From Rhodobacterales bacterium (GTDB lineage Bacteria > Pseudomonadota > Alphaproteobacteria > Rhodobacterales > Rhodobacteraceae): a stretch of 64,000 bases of DNA. Below, piece after piece: positions 33,607 to 42,451 of the stretch. A program made the position numbers and the translations under genes. The notes below the pieces were generated by a model. That model worked only from the letters and a program-made list of their open reading frames with translations, had not been told where the DNA came from and searched no databases. Location of the stretch: assembly GCA_021155205.1 (NCBI GenBank), contig JAJNPS010000033.1, positions 1-64,000 on the forward strand, given 5' to 3'. Each line of letters opens with the position of its first letter. Position 1 is the first letter of the stretch.

Positions 33607-34704
33607 ATGTTGAGCAAGGTTGACAAGCCGACAGGCGATGCCCTACGCACGACGGGTCATGTCGGGGCTCTTTCATGCTGTGAAAGCAGTATAGTGGACA
33701 AAGATCATTCCATTCCGGATACGACGTTCCTGTTCTGCGCCGAGTCGGGTCATTTTGAATCGCAGACGGTGCTTGCGGTGGAATGCCTTCGGCGGTTTGG
33801 CGGCCGGTTCGCCCAGGCCCCGGTGCTGGTCATCACGCCACGGCTGGGACCAAGCCTGACGCGCCGCACGCTGGCGCGGTTCGCCGAACTGGGCGTGACC
33901 TACATCCGCCAGAATGTCGGGCACCGCTATTCATGGTTCGGGTTCACCAACAAGGCGCTGGCCGCCCTGCTGGCGGAAGACCACGCCACGACCGGGCAGA
34001 TCGTCTGGATGGATTCCGACACCCTGATCGCCCGTGAGCCGGACCTGTTGCTGCTTGAACCCGATGTCGATTTTGCGATCTGCGCGGTGGACAAGAATGT
34101 CGGATCCGGCGGGCCGCACGACCGGAACGAGGCCTACTGGCAGGCCTTGTGCGACCACTACAAGGTCGACATCGACAGGCTGCCCTGGATCACCACGGAA
34201 TTTGACCAGGAGCGCGTCCGGTTCCGCCTGCATTCGGGTGTCTATGCCTTTCGTCGCGGACTGGGGTTCGGCAGGGCATGGCTGACCGCGTGCGAGCAGA
34301 TGTTTGACAGCGGGATCATGTACAGCCGCGAGTTGCCCTTTCCCGGCGACGATGTGGCGATGGCGTTCAGCACGGTCGAACTGGGTCTGCGCTGGCGTAT
34401 CCTGCCGATGACGTACAATTACGAAATCACGCCGACTTCGCTGACCTACCGGCGCGAAAAGCTGCCAGAGGCGACCATCCTGCACTACCACCACGCCATT
34501 ACTGACGCGCAGGCCTGCGCCTGGCTGTTGCAGGAAGTCGTCGGCCCGTTTGCGACGCTGCATCACTGGCTGAAGGATCGCGTGCCGCTGAACCCCAAGA
34601 TCGGCGGGCTGCATCGGTCGGTGCTGCGGCGGTCTCTCAAGGAATGGCGCAAGCGTCAGCAGTGGCGGTTCGAACACCAAAGCCAAAGATACATGGTGGA
34701 TTAG
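33607..34704 (+). CDS. glycosyltransferase-like (GT-A fold) protein of unknown specificity
   Basis: 365 residues. The core resembles nucleotide-sugar transferases: PDTTFLFCAESGHFESQTVL near the start, VWMDSDTLI with a DxD-type metal motif, FRLHSGVYAFRRGLGFGRAW, and a late ILHYHH His cluster where GT-A enzymes have a metal or acceptor His. No signal peptide. The start is uncertain: 33607 (ATG) is used, but a TTG at 33577 and a later GTG near 33693 are possible, and no good ribosome site is visible. It follows the MITE and terminator and stands alone; it may be a recent arrival. Confidence 0.6.
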   Translation: MLSKVDKPTGDALRTTGHVGALSCCESSIVDKDHSIPDTTFLFCAESGHFESQTVLAVECLRRFGGRFAQAPVLVITPRLGPSLTRRTLARFAELGVTYIRQNVGHRYSWFGFTNKALAALLAEDHATTGQIVWMDSDTLIAREPDLLLLEPDVDFAICAVDKNVGSGGPHDRNEAYWQALCDHYKVDIDRLPWITTEFDQERVRFRLHSGVYAFRRGLGFGRAWLTACEQMFDSGIMYSRELPFPGDDVAMAFSTVELGLRWRILPMTYNYEITPTSLTYRREKLPEATILHYHHAITDAQACAWLLQEVVGPFATLHHWLKDRVPLNPKIGGLHRSVLRRSLKEWRKRQQWRFEHQSQRYMVD

Positions 34705-34734
34705 CCTGCGGGCGCATCCGTCGGCGTGACCGGC

Positions 34735-35760
34735 TCAATCAGCCACGGCCCCCGCGTCCGCGTCGAACAGACCTGCGAGGGTATCGCGGTAGGGCGCGCG
34801 GAGGATGCCCTTTTCGGTGATGATCCCGGTGATCAGCCGGGCCGGCGTCACGTCAAAAGCCGGATTGAGCGCCATCGCACCGGGCGGCGCGATGGGTGTG
34901 CCATCGAGGACAAGGATTTCCGCCGGATCACGCTCCTCGATCTCGATGGCATCGCCGGTCGGGGTGGCCATGTCGATGGTCGAGATCGGTGCGGCGACGT
35001 AAAAGGGGACGCCATTATCCGCTGCTGCAAGCGCAAGGTTGTAGGTGCCGATCTTGTTGGCCACATCGCCATTGGCTGCCACGCGGTCGCAGCCGACGAC
35101 GCACAAATCCACCTGCCGGGTGCGCATGATGTGGGCGGAGGCCCCGTCGACCACGATGGCATGGGGGATGCCGTGGTGCAGCAGTTCAAAGGCCGACAGC
35201 TTGGCCCCCTGCAGCCGGGGGCGCGTCTCGTCCAGATAGGCCATGACATCGCGCCCAGAGTCATGCGCGGTGCGGATGATGCCAAGTGCCGTGCCAAGGT
35301 CAACGGTCGCCAGCGATCCGGTGTTGCAATGGTGGAAGAACACCGCCCTTCCCTGCGGCACGACCGTCATCGCATGGGCCGAAATGGCGCGGTTCACGGC
35401 GATGTCCTCGGCCTCGATGGCGCGGGCTTCGGCTGTCATGGCCGCCACCGAAGGGTCCGCCTGCCAGACCGCCCGCATCCGGTCCAGTGCCCAGGCAAGG
35501 TTCACCGCCGTCGGGCGCGACAGGCGCAAGGCGGCATCGGCTGCGGCAAGGTCCAGCCCGCGCCGGGCCGCAAGGACCATCCCGTAGGCCGCCGCCACCC
35601 CGATCGCAGGGGCGCCGCGCACCGCCATGTCGCTGATCGCCCCAGCCACCGCGTCGGGGGTCTCAAGCTCCAGATAGACCACCTGTCCGGGCAGTCTGCG
35701 CTGGTCCAGAAGGCGCAGCGCCCCCGGCCCGTCGATCCAGTCGATTGTCCGGAATGCCAT
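34735..35760 (-). CDS. mtnA: S-methyl-5-thioribose-1-phosphate isomerase
   Basis: 341 residues. Family signatures are all there: SDMAVRGAPAIGVAAAYG (residues 43-60), catalytic Cys145 in HHCNTGSLAT and catalytic Asp225 in VVGCDRVAANGDVANKIGTY. MtnA converts 5-methylthioribose-1-phosphate to 5-methylthioribulose-1-phosphate in methionine salvage; it can also take 5-deoxyribose-1-phosphate. It is the last gene after a RuBisCO-like protein (3-base gap), which is the expected next enzyme in MTA metabolism. No mtnK, mtnP or mtnBCD is seen in the window. Confidence 0.93.
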   Translation of the reverse strand: MAFRTIDWIDGPGALRLLDQRRLPGQVVYLELETPDAVAGAISDMAVRGAPAIGVAAAYGMVLAARRGLDLAAADAALRLSRPTAVNLAWALDRMRAVWQADPSVAAMTAEARAIEAEDIAVNRAISAHAMTVVPQGRAVFFHHCNTGSLATVDLGTALGIIRTAHDSGRDVMAYLDETRPRLQGAKLSAFELLHHGIPHAIVVDGASAHIMRTRQVDLCVVGCDRVAANGDVANKIGTYNLALAAADNGVPFYVAAPISTIDMATPTGDAIEIEERDPAEILVLDGTPIAPPGAMALNPAFDVTPARLITGIITEKGILRAPYRDTLAGLFDADAGAVAD

Positions 35761-35763
35761 CGC

Positions 35764-36888
35764 CTACTCCTCTGACGCGTGGTCAAGAACGTCGCGCAAC
35801 CTGCTGATCACGCTTGCTAACTCAACCCCGGACCGCAACAGGCTGCCGCCCAGCAGATAGACCGTTTCCGGCCCGTAGGCGCGGGCCAGGTCCGGCATTC
35901 GTTCCGGTGTCATGCCGCCGCCGGGACTGGGCAGGATGGCCATGCCCGGCGCGCCCGCCCGACAGGCTGCGACAATCTCGTCGCATTGGCCGGGCGAGAA
36001 TGCGAACCGCCCGCCATGGTTGGGAAAGACCGAGATGTCCGCCCCTGCCAGCCGCATCAGCGTCCCGAACATCATGCCGTGGGAAAATCCGGTGTCGGGT
36101 GACAGCACATGCGCACCCAGAAAGGCCGGATGCGCCATCACCGGCAAACCGGTGTCGCGCGCGAGGCCTGCCATCGCGTCGAACCCCTGCAGGCCCGGGA
36201 TGACCAAAAGGCCGTCCGCCCCCGCCGCCTTGGCCCGATGGGCCGCCTCGACGAGGTCCGGTGCAGGCCCGCCGAGGTTTGGAAAATACAGCGCGCGCGT
36301 CCCGTCGCGGCGCTGCGCATTGGCGCGGGCGACAGCCTCGGCAATCGCGGGCACGCGGTCACGGAACGGATGCGCGGGCTGGTCGGCAAGGCCGTGATCT
36401 TCCTTGATGATGTCGGCTCCCGCCAGCACGGCGGTTGCGGCCAGCACCGCAAGGTCGGCAATGCTGCGGCCCATCGGTTTCAGGACCGGGCACAGATGCC
36501 CCGCGCGCGGTCGCCCGGTCAGCCGCCGGATGCCCGCCACCCCGAACCGCGCTCCCGGAAACCGGGCCTGCATCGTCGCGCCAAGGTCCAGCGCCGTGAC
36601 CCTGATCCCCTGTTGCAGCGACGAATTGCCAAGGATGACGTTCAGCATCTGCGGCAGGCTGTGGCCAACGGTATCGGGATGATAGCCGATGCGGGCGGCA
36701 TAGACGCCCCCGCCCGCGACCTCGACCGCCTCGACGCGCCCCAGGATCACATCCTCGACATAGCCCTTTGGCACCACGTCGCGGGGGACTTCGACGGTCT
36801 GTTCCAGCGCGATCTCGACCGCGCGGCCCTCGGCCTCGGGCAGGCTGCCAGCGCGGATGCGGTAGGTGACGTGGAAACGGTCGGTCAC
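35764..36888 (-). CDS. RuBisCO-like protein (form IV type)
   Basis: 374 residues, shorter than RuBisCO large subunits (about 460). N-terminal ferredoxin-like domain about 1-115, then the barrel. The loop with VLKPMG keeps the Lys137 equivalent of RuBisCO Lys175; the carbamylated-Lys motif is IIKEDHGLADQP (Lys162, Asp164, His165) instead of KDDE, so carboxylase activity is not expected. KxDHG variants occur in non-carboxylating RLPs, including enolases/isomerases of MTA metabolism and acid-sugar decarboxylases. Its start overlaps the transketolase C-half stop (ATGA), and mtnA follows. Likely acts on the MtnA product, but this is inference. Confidence 0.88.
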   Translation of the reverse strand: MTDRFHVTYRIRAGSLPEAEGRAVEIALEQTVEVPRDVVPKGYVEDVILGRVEAVEVAGGGVYAARIGYHPDTVGHSLPQMLNVILGNSSLQQGIRVTALDLGATMQARFPGARFGVAGIRRLTGRPRAGHLCPVLKPMGRSIADLAVLAATAVLAGADIIKEDHGLADQPAHPFRDRVPAIAEAVARANAQRRDGTRALYFPNLGGPAPDLVEAAHRAKAAGADGLLVIPGLQGFDAMAGLARDTGLPVMAHPAFLGAHVLSPDTGFSHGMMFGTLMRLAGADISVFPNHGGRFAFSPGQCDEIVAACRAGAPGMAILPSPGGGMTPERMPDLARAYGPETVYLLGGSLLRSGVELASVISRLRDVLDHASEE

Positions 36889-37889
36889 AGCGCCTCGGCC
36901 TTGAGCTGCGAATGGACCGCCTCGATCCGGGCGGCGGCAAGGTCCGCCTCGTCGATGCCGAATTCGGCGCCCATCAATCGCTCCACGGCGCGCACCAGGG
37001 CCAGCGCGTCCAGCCCGTAATGCCGCATCAGATAGGCGCGCGATCCGCCATGGGCAAAGGTGTCGCGCAGGCCGAGGCGGATCAGGCGTTTGCCCGTCCC
37101 CGCCTCGGCCATGGTTTCGGCGACCAGCGACCCGATACCGCCGTCGATGACATGATTTTCCAGCGTGATGACGCCATGCCGCACCGACCCGATGTGATCG
37201 AGCAGTGCTTTGCCATCAAAGGGCTTGACCGTGTGCAGGTGCAGGTGCCGGATCGACACCCCCGCCCCCGCCAGCGCCGCGCGGGCACGCAGCGCCTCTT
37301 CGGTGGTGATCCCGGACGTCACCACCAGCATATCCGACCCCGCCGCCAGAACGCGCATCTCGCCCACCCGTATCGGCGCATCGAAAAGGCGCGGCACCGC
37401 CCCGCGCAAGACCCTGCAATAGACCGGCCCGTCGATGCTGTCTGCGGCGGCGCAGATGCAGTCCACCTCGGTCGCGTCGCCGGTTTCCAGGATCGTCATG
37501 TTGGGGATCGACCGCATGACCGCGATATCCTCGATCGCCTGGTGGGTCATGCCGCCCGGCGTGGTCAGGCCCGGCAGAAACCCCATCAGCCGCACCTTTC
37601 GGCGCGGATAGGCGATGGACGCGATCAACTGGTCATAGGGGCGGCGGTACAGGAACACGCCGAAGGTGTGCAGGAACGGGCGGAACCCGCCCAGGGCAAG
37701 CCCGCCCGCAAAACTGAGCATGTTCTGCTCGGCCATCCCCAGCGACAAAAACTGCCCCGGATGGCGGTCGCGAAAAGCGTTCACCTCGCAGGACGAGGTC
37801 AGGTCTGCCGACAGGCACAGCACTTCGGGGTTGGCAAGGGCATGACGCTCGAACGCGGTGGCATAGGGGCGGTTGACGATCTCGATCAT
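36885..37889 (-). CDS. transketolase C-terminal subunit (PYR plus C domains)
   Basis: 334 residues. The pyrimidine-binding domain shows GMAEQNMLSFAGGLALGGF with catalytic Glu54, and FLPGLTTPGGMTHQAIEDIA, typical of transketolase/DXS-like halves; the C-terminal domain reads VITLENHVIDGGIGSLVAET. It must combine with the N-terminal half at 37891-38826 to make an active ThDP enzyme. Split transketolases are usual in secondary pathways such as apulose-4-phosphate cleavage, not in the housekeeping pentose phosphate route. Confidence 0.9.
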   Translation of the reverse strand: MIEIVNRPYATAFERHALANPEVLCLSADLTSSCEVNAFRDRHPGQFLSLGMAEQNMLSFAGGLALGGFRPFLHTFGVFLYRRPYDQLIASIAYPRRKVRLMGFLPGLTTPGGMTHQAIEDIAVMRSIPNMTILETGDATEVDCICAAADSIDGPVYCRVLRGAVPRLFDAPIRVGEMRVLAAGSDMLVVTSGITTEEALRARAALAGAGVSIRHLHLHTVKPFDGKALLDHIGSVRHGVITLENHVIDGGIGSLVAETMAEAGTGKRLIRLGLRDTFAHGGSRAYLMRHYGLDALALVRAVERLMGAEFGIDEADLAAARIEAVHSQLKAEAL

Positions 37890-37890
37890 T

Positions 37891-38826
37891 CTAGCGCGCC
37901 GCGTAACTGACGGGCGGCATGCCCAGTTCGGCGGCGATGTCGCGGTTCATGCCTGCGCGTTCGTCTTCAGAGGTGAAGCGGACATAGTGCAACCTCGGGA
38001 ACCGCGCCTTCAGCGCCTGCATTGCGTGAAACGGGCTGGTGCGGGCGAGGATGATCAGGGGCTGGCCCTGGTGCGGTTCGCGCAGGGCGTCGCGCATGGC
38101 GGCGATATCATGGCCGTCGATGTCCACGCAGACCGCGCCAAAGGCCCGGAACTTGGCGGCGATGTCGCGCACCTGCATCACCGAGGACATCGCGCCGTCG
38201 CATTGCTGGTCGTTCACATCCATGATCGCAAAAAGGCTGTCGATGCCATGGTGCGCGGCAGCCTGCACCGCCTCCCAGGTCTGGCCTTCCTGCACCTCGC
38301 CATCGGACATGAAAACCCAGCTGCGCCCGGATTCGCCCCGGCGCTGCCGCGCCCAGGCAAGACCCGCCGCCGTCGAAAGGCCGATCCCGAGGGTGCCGTT
38401 GTGCACCTCCATCCCCGGCGAGTGTTCGGCACCGATCATCTCGACGGAAGATCCATCCCTGTTGAACATCGCCAGCCCCTCGGGCGCCATCCGACCCACC
38501 TCGACCAGGGCTGCATAGACCACCAGCGCGTAATGGGCGGGGGCGATGAACAGACGATCGGCATCGGGGGACGGCGCGCCGTGATAGCCCGCACCCGTGA
38601 CATAGCCGGAATTGTCGGCAGCGGGGACCCCGCCAAAGGGCGGCGGCACCATCGGCAGCGTCGGCGGGCCGAACCGCATTTCCTCGTGGTAAAGCCAGGC
38701 CAGCTGATCCGCCGCCGAACAGGCCTGGCTCAGGTAGCCGCCATTGTTCAGGATGGTGTGTTCAAAGACCCGGCGGCGGATGCCCAGCGCCACGTCCTCG
38801 ACGGATCGCTCATTCTTGCGCTGCAC
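37891..38826 (-). CDS. transketolase N-terminal subunit (ThDP PP domain)
   Basis: 311 residues. The ThDP-diphosphate motif is SDGEVQEGQTWEAVQ (residues 174-188) to IMDVNDQQ (Asn205), and HNGTLGIGLSTAAGLAWARQ is the preceding conserved loop. The start is a GTG at 38826 with a strong GGGGGGAAA ribosome site 7 bases upstream. First gene of the TK-RLP-mtnA operon, 41 bases downstream of aroB. One base separates it from the C-half. Confidence 0.9.
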   Translation of the reverse strand: MQRKNERSVEDVALGIRRRVFEHTILNNGGYLSQACSAADQLAWLYHEEMRFGPPTLPMVPPPFGGVPAADNSGYVTGAGYHGAPSPDADRLFIAPAHYALVVYAALVEVGRMAPEGLAMFNRDGSSVEMIGAEHSPGMEVHNGTLGIGLSTAAGLAWARQRRGESGRSWVFMSDGEVQEGQTWEAVQAAAHHGIDSLFAIMDVNDQQCDGAMSSVMQVRDIAAKFRAFGAVCVDIDGHDIAAMRDALREPHQGQPLIILARTSPFHAMQALKARFPRLHYVRFTSEDERAGMNRDIAAELGMPPVSYAAR

Positions 38827-38867
38827 GCGGTTTCCCCCCTGCCCTGCTGCGCCACCTTGCCGGGGCT

Positions 38868-39986
38868 TCAGCGCCCGCGCAAGGCGTCCTGCAACAGCGC
38901 GCGCACAACGTCGAGGGGAACGTCGGTCGCCACGAACGCAGTGCCGATGCCGCGCGCAAGGATGAACCGCAAGCGGCCGTCAACCACCTTTTTGTCCTGC
39001 CCCATCATCGCCAGCAGCGCATCGGCATCCGGCAGGTCGCCCGGAATGTCGGCAAGGTCCGTCATCATCCCCATGCCGCGCAGATGGGCGCGCACACGGC
39101 TGGGGGCTTCTTGTGAACAAAGGCCCAGCCGCTGGCTTAACGCAAAGGCCAGCGCGCAGCCGACGGCCACGCCTTCGCCATGCAGCAGGCGATCCGAATA
39201 GCCGGTGGCTTTTTCCAGCGCATGGCCGAACGTGTGGCCAAGATTCAAGAGCGCACGCTCGCCTTCCTCGGTTTCGTCCCGGGCGACGATCCCGGCCTTC
39301 ATCCCGACCGAACGGGTCACGGCCTGCTGCCGCGCCGCCTTGTCGCCGTCGCGCAAGGCAGAGCCGTTCTGTTCAAGCCAGTCAAAGAACGCGGCATCCC
39401 CCAGCAACCCGTATTTGACCACCTCGCCATAGCCCGAAAGAAAGTCGCGCGCCGGCAGGGTGTCCAGCACATCGATGTCGGCCAGCACCAGTGTCGGCTG
39501 GTGAAAGGCGCCGATCAGGTTCTTGCCATGGTCGCTGTTGATGCCGGTCTTGCCGCCGACGGAACTGTCCACCTGCGCCAGAAGGGTCGTGGGGATCTGC
39601 ACGAACCGCACGCCCCGGCGCAGGATCGCGGCGGCAAAACCGGCAAGGTCGCCGATCACGCCGCCGCCGAGCGCCACGACAAGATCGCCGCGTTCGACCC
39701 TGTGGTCCAGCATCCAGTCCACCGCACGGGCCAGATGGTCCCAGGACTTGGTCGCCTCGCCCGCAGGCAGGGCGAGCGCGGTCAGCGCGATCCCCGCCGC
39801 CTCCAGCGCCAGATTGAGCCGCATCAGATGCGCCATGGCGACGGTCTCGTCGGTGATCACCGCCACCTTGGGGCGCCGCAACAGGGGGGCAAGATGGCGC
39901 GCGGCGTCGTCGATCAGGCCGCGCCCGATGCGCACGTCATAGGACCGCGCGCCCAGATCGACCCGCACCACATCCGCTCGGTTCAT
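38868..39986 (-). CDS. aroB: 3-dehydroquinate synthase
   Basis: 372 residues. NAD- and Zn-site segments: LPAGEATKSWDHLARAVDWM, ALGGGVIGDLAGFAAAILRR, IPTTLLAQVDSSVGGKTGIN and the Zn ligands in NLGHTFGHALE. Second step of the shikimate pathway. The ATG overlaps the aroK stop (ATGA). Only 41 bases separate it from the split transketolase operon, which may be co-transcribed. Confidence 0.97.
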   Translation of the reverse strand: MNRADVVRVDLGARSYDVRIGRGLIDDAARHLAPLLRRPKVAVITDETVAMAHLMRLNLALEAAGIALTALALPAGEATKSWDHLARAVDWMLDHRVERGDLVVALGGGVIGDLAGFAAAILRRGVRFVQIPTTLLAQVDSSVGGKTGINSDHGKNLIGAFHQPTLVLADIDVLDTLPARDFLSGYGEVVKYGLLGDAAFFDWLEQNGSALRDGDKAARQQAVTRSVGMKAGIVARDETEEGERALLNLGHTFGHALEKATGYSDRLLHGEGVAVGCALAFALSQRLGLCSQEAPSRVRAHLRGMGMMTDLADIPGDLPDADALLAMMGQDKKVVDGRLRFILARGIGTAFVATDVPLDVVRALLQDALRGR

Positions 39987-40570
39987 GCGACATCCTCTGC
40001 CAGTACATCGGGGCGCGACGCCAGCGCCGCGATCACCTTGCGCGCCATGCCGTCCACCGACAGATCGGGGGCAGCGTCGACCACCAGATCGGCCAGTGCA
40101 TAGACCGGCGTGCGCGCGGCAAAAATCTGTGCCAGCGCGGCGCGCGGATCGGCGGTGCGCAGCAGCGGCCGCGTCGTCTTGTGCCGCACGCGCTGCCACA
40201 ACAGGTCAAGATCGGCGCGCAGCCAGACCGCGACGCCCGCCCGCGCGATCATGTCGCGGTTTGCCGGGTTCAGGAACGCCCCCCCACCCGTCGACAGGAT
40301 CACCGGATTGCCCTGCAACAGGCGCGCCAGCACCTCGGATTCGCGGGCACGAAAAAACGCCTCGCCGTCGCGTTCGAAGATCTCGGCGATGCTGCGCCGG
40401 GCGGCCTGCGTGATCTCGTCATCCGAATCAACGAAGGGCACGCCCAGAAGCCGCGCCGTGGCGGTGCCGACGGCGGTCTTTCCCGCCCCCATCATGCCCA
40501 CCAGAATGACGGATTTGCGCAGCCGACAGGCTTGCAGCATCTCGCTCTGGATGGTCTTGCCTGCCGCCAT
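39983..40570 (-). CDS. aroK: shikimate kinase
   Basis: 195 residues. Walker A VGMMGAGKTAVG (25-36), substrate-binding DSDDEITQAA and FFRARESEVL, and ILSTGGGAFLNP. It phosphorylates shikimate. Start at 40570 keeps a short N-terminal extension (ATG at 40540 is possible). Operon with aroB. Upstream is an AT-rich divergent promoter region. Confidence 0.95.
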   Translation of the reverse strand: MAAGKTIQSEMLQACRLRKSVILVGMMGAGKTAVGTATARLLGVPFVDSDDEITQAARRSIAEIFERDGEAFFRARESEVLARLLQGNPVILSTGGGAFLNPANRDMIARAGVAVWLRADLDLLWQRVRHKTTRPLLRTADPRAALAQIFAARTPVYALADLVVDAAPDLSVDGMARKVIAALASRPDVLAEDVA

Positions 40571-40639
40571 GCCCTGCGGGTTCCCCTGCCGTCGCGCGAT
40601 CCGTCGCCGAGTTTTTCGCGCGCCGGAACCTGAATGGCG

Positions 40640-40688
40640 TGAACTTGCGCGAAATGCCATATATATAATTGAGACGACGCCGTGCGAA
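40640..40688. promoter_or_regulatory. divergent promoter pair around TATATATAATT
   Basis: Minus strand, towards aroK: -35 TTCGCA (40683-40688), 17-base gap, -10 TATATA (40660-40665). Plus strand, towards the 44-residue protein: -10 TATAAT (40664-40669) with a poor -35 TGAACT 18 bases upstream. The AT-rich core stands out in a GC-rich window, and the two -10 boxes overlap, so the transcripts may compete. Confidence 0.5.
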
Positions 40689-40758
40689 CGGCCGCGGGGC
40701 CAACCCGCGGCAGGGGATTGCGCGGCAGGCACCGGGCAGTGAAAAAGGCAAGACCACG

Positions 40759-40893
40759 ATGATGCGACTGATCAAGTACCTTCTCCTGCTCGGCCTTGTC
40801 GGGTTCCTGGGGGTGGTGGGCTTTGCCTATTTCGGCGATCTCAGCCCCGAACAGGGCGATGTGGTCCAACCGGTGACGCTGGATGCGAACTGA
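40759..40893 (+). CDS. 44-residue single-pass membrane protein
   Basis: MMRLIKYLLLLGLVGFLGVV is one hydrophobic helix, then GFAYFGDLSPEQGDVVQP and a short polar tail. AAGGCA lies upstream of the ATG at 40759. Its last 11 bases overlap the next gene, indicating translational coupling. I recognise the pattern as a small protein commonly found at this spot near aroK/xerD in related genomes but know no function. Confidence 0.7.
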   Translation: MMRLIKYLLLLGLVGFLGVVGFAYFGDLSPEQGDVVQPVTLDAN

Positions 40894-42451
40894 CCCCTGG
40901 GCGGCACTTGCACTGGCCGCCGCGCTGATCCCCTGGGCCGCACGCGCCGAATCTGACGCGCCGCTGTCGGCCATCGACTGGCTGTCGCAGTCGGTCTCGA
41001 CGCCTGCGGGCACCAAGGTCCCTGCCGCGGATGCCAAAACGGGCGAGCCGCCGGTGACGTCGGACGGGTTCCTGCCGGATACGGTGGCGACATCGGTGAT
41101 CGACGGCCCGTCGCGCGATGCCATCGGGCTGATCCCGGCCGCCAAGAGCGGGCTGCCGGACCGGCTTTGGGGGGTCGGCCTGACCGAAGAGGTCGCCGCA
41201 CACCTGACCACCGAGGCGGTGGAGACGCTGCCCGCGCTGCAGGACCTCTTTCGCACCCTCCTTCTGGCCGAGGCGCGGCCGCCGGTGGATTCCGACGGCA
41301 CGGGACGGCTTTTGCTGGCGCGGATCGACAAGCTGTTGTCGCTGGGCGCGCTGGACGAGGCACAGGCCCTGATCGACGCCGTCGGCGATACCGGGCCGGA
41401 CCTGTTCCGTCGCAGCTTTGACATAGCACTACTGACCGGGGCCGAGGACCGCGCCTGCGACCGGATGCGCGCGGCCCCGGACCTGGCACCCACGTTCCCC
41501 GCGCGGGTGTTTTGCCTGGCGCGGTCGGGCGACTGGAATGCGGCGGCGCTGACGCTGCGCACGGCGCAGGCGCTTGGCTACATCACCCCCGAACAGGACG
41601 CGCTGTTGTCGCGGTTTCTGGATCCTGACCTTTACGAGGGCGAGCCGACACCTGCCGCGCCGTCGCCGGTGACGCCGCTCGATTTGCGGATGTTCGAGGC
41701 GATCGGCGAACCCCTGCCCAGCATCGGCCTGCCGCTGGCCTTTGCCCGCGCGGAACTGGGGCCGACAAATGGCTGGAAGGAACAGCTTGAGGCCGCCGAA
41801 CGGCTGGCCCGCGCCGGCGTTCTGGATCCCAATGTGCTGCTGGCGCTTTACACCGAACGCGAACCGGCCGCGTCGGGCGGCATCTGGGACCGGATCGACG
41901 CGTTCCAGCAGCTTGACGCGGCACTTGCCGCGAATGACCCGGTCCGTGTCGCCGAAACGCTGCCGAACGCCTGGGACCGCATGACCGAGGTGGAACTGGA
42001 GACGACATTCGCCGACCTGTTCGCGAAAAAGCTCACGGCCATGAATCTGGGGGACGAGGCAGGGCGCATCGCTTTTCGCGTGGCCCTGCTGTCGCCTGAA
42101 TTTGCCGCCGCCGCCGCAGCGCGGGTGCCGCTTGATCCGACCGAGGGGTTCCTGATCGGGCTGGCCAAGGGGGATGTGACCGGCAAGATCGCCCCGGACA
42201 GCCTCGGGCGCGCCATCGCACCTGCCTTCATGGGTCCGCCAAAAGCCCCCGAAGGCACCGAAACCGCGCGTCTTTTGGCCGAAGACCGCTATGGCGAGGC
42301 GGTTCTGACCGCGATCGGACGCATTTCCGTCGGGGTGCAGGGGGACCTTCGGCAAGTCACCGAAGGTTTGTCGACGCTGCGCGCTGCGGGCCTGGAGGAT
42401 GTCGCGCGGCGCACGGGGCTGGAACTGATGCTGCTGGAGCGCCGCGGATGA
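40883..42451 (+). CDS. conserved exported hypothetical protein
   Basis: 522 residues. Signal peptide WAALALAAALIPWAARAES. The rest is helical and acidic with repeats of Ala/Leu-rich pairs (LGALDEAQALIDAVG, SGDWNAAALTLRTAQALGYI), suggesting TPR-like alpha-solenoid structure; no catalytic motif seen. It sits between the small membrane protein (11-base overlap) and xerD (ATGA overlap), so all three are co-translated. Function unknown. Confidence 0.75.
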   Translation: MRTDPWAALALAAALIPWAARAESDAPLSAIDWLSQSVSTPAGTKVPAADAKTGEPPVTSDGFLPDTVATSVIDGPSRDAIGLIPAAKSGLPDRLWGVGLTEEVAAHLTTEAVETLPALQDLFRTLLLAEARPPVDSDGTGRLLLARIDKLLSLGALDEAQALIDAVGDTGPDLFRRSFDIALLTGAEDRACDRMRAAPDLAPTFPARVFCLARSGDWNAAALTLRTAQALGYITPEQDALLSRFLDPDLYEGEPTPAAPSPVTPLDLRMFEAIGEPLPSIGLPLAFARAELGPTNGWKEQLEAAERLARAGVLDPNVLLALYTEREPAASGGIWDRIDAFQQLDAALAANDPVRVAETLPNAWDRMTEVELETTFADLFAKKLTAMNLGDEAGRIAFRVALLSPEFAAAAAARVPLDPTEGFLIGLAKGDVTGKIAPDSLGRAIAPAFMGPPKAPEGTETARLLAEDRYGEAVLTAIGRISVGVQGDLRQVTEGLSTLRAAGLEDVARRTGLELMLLERRG

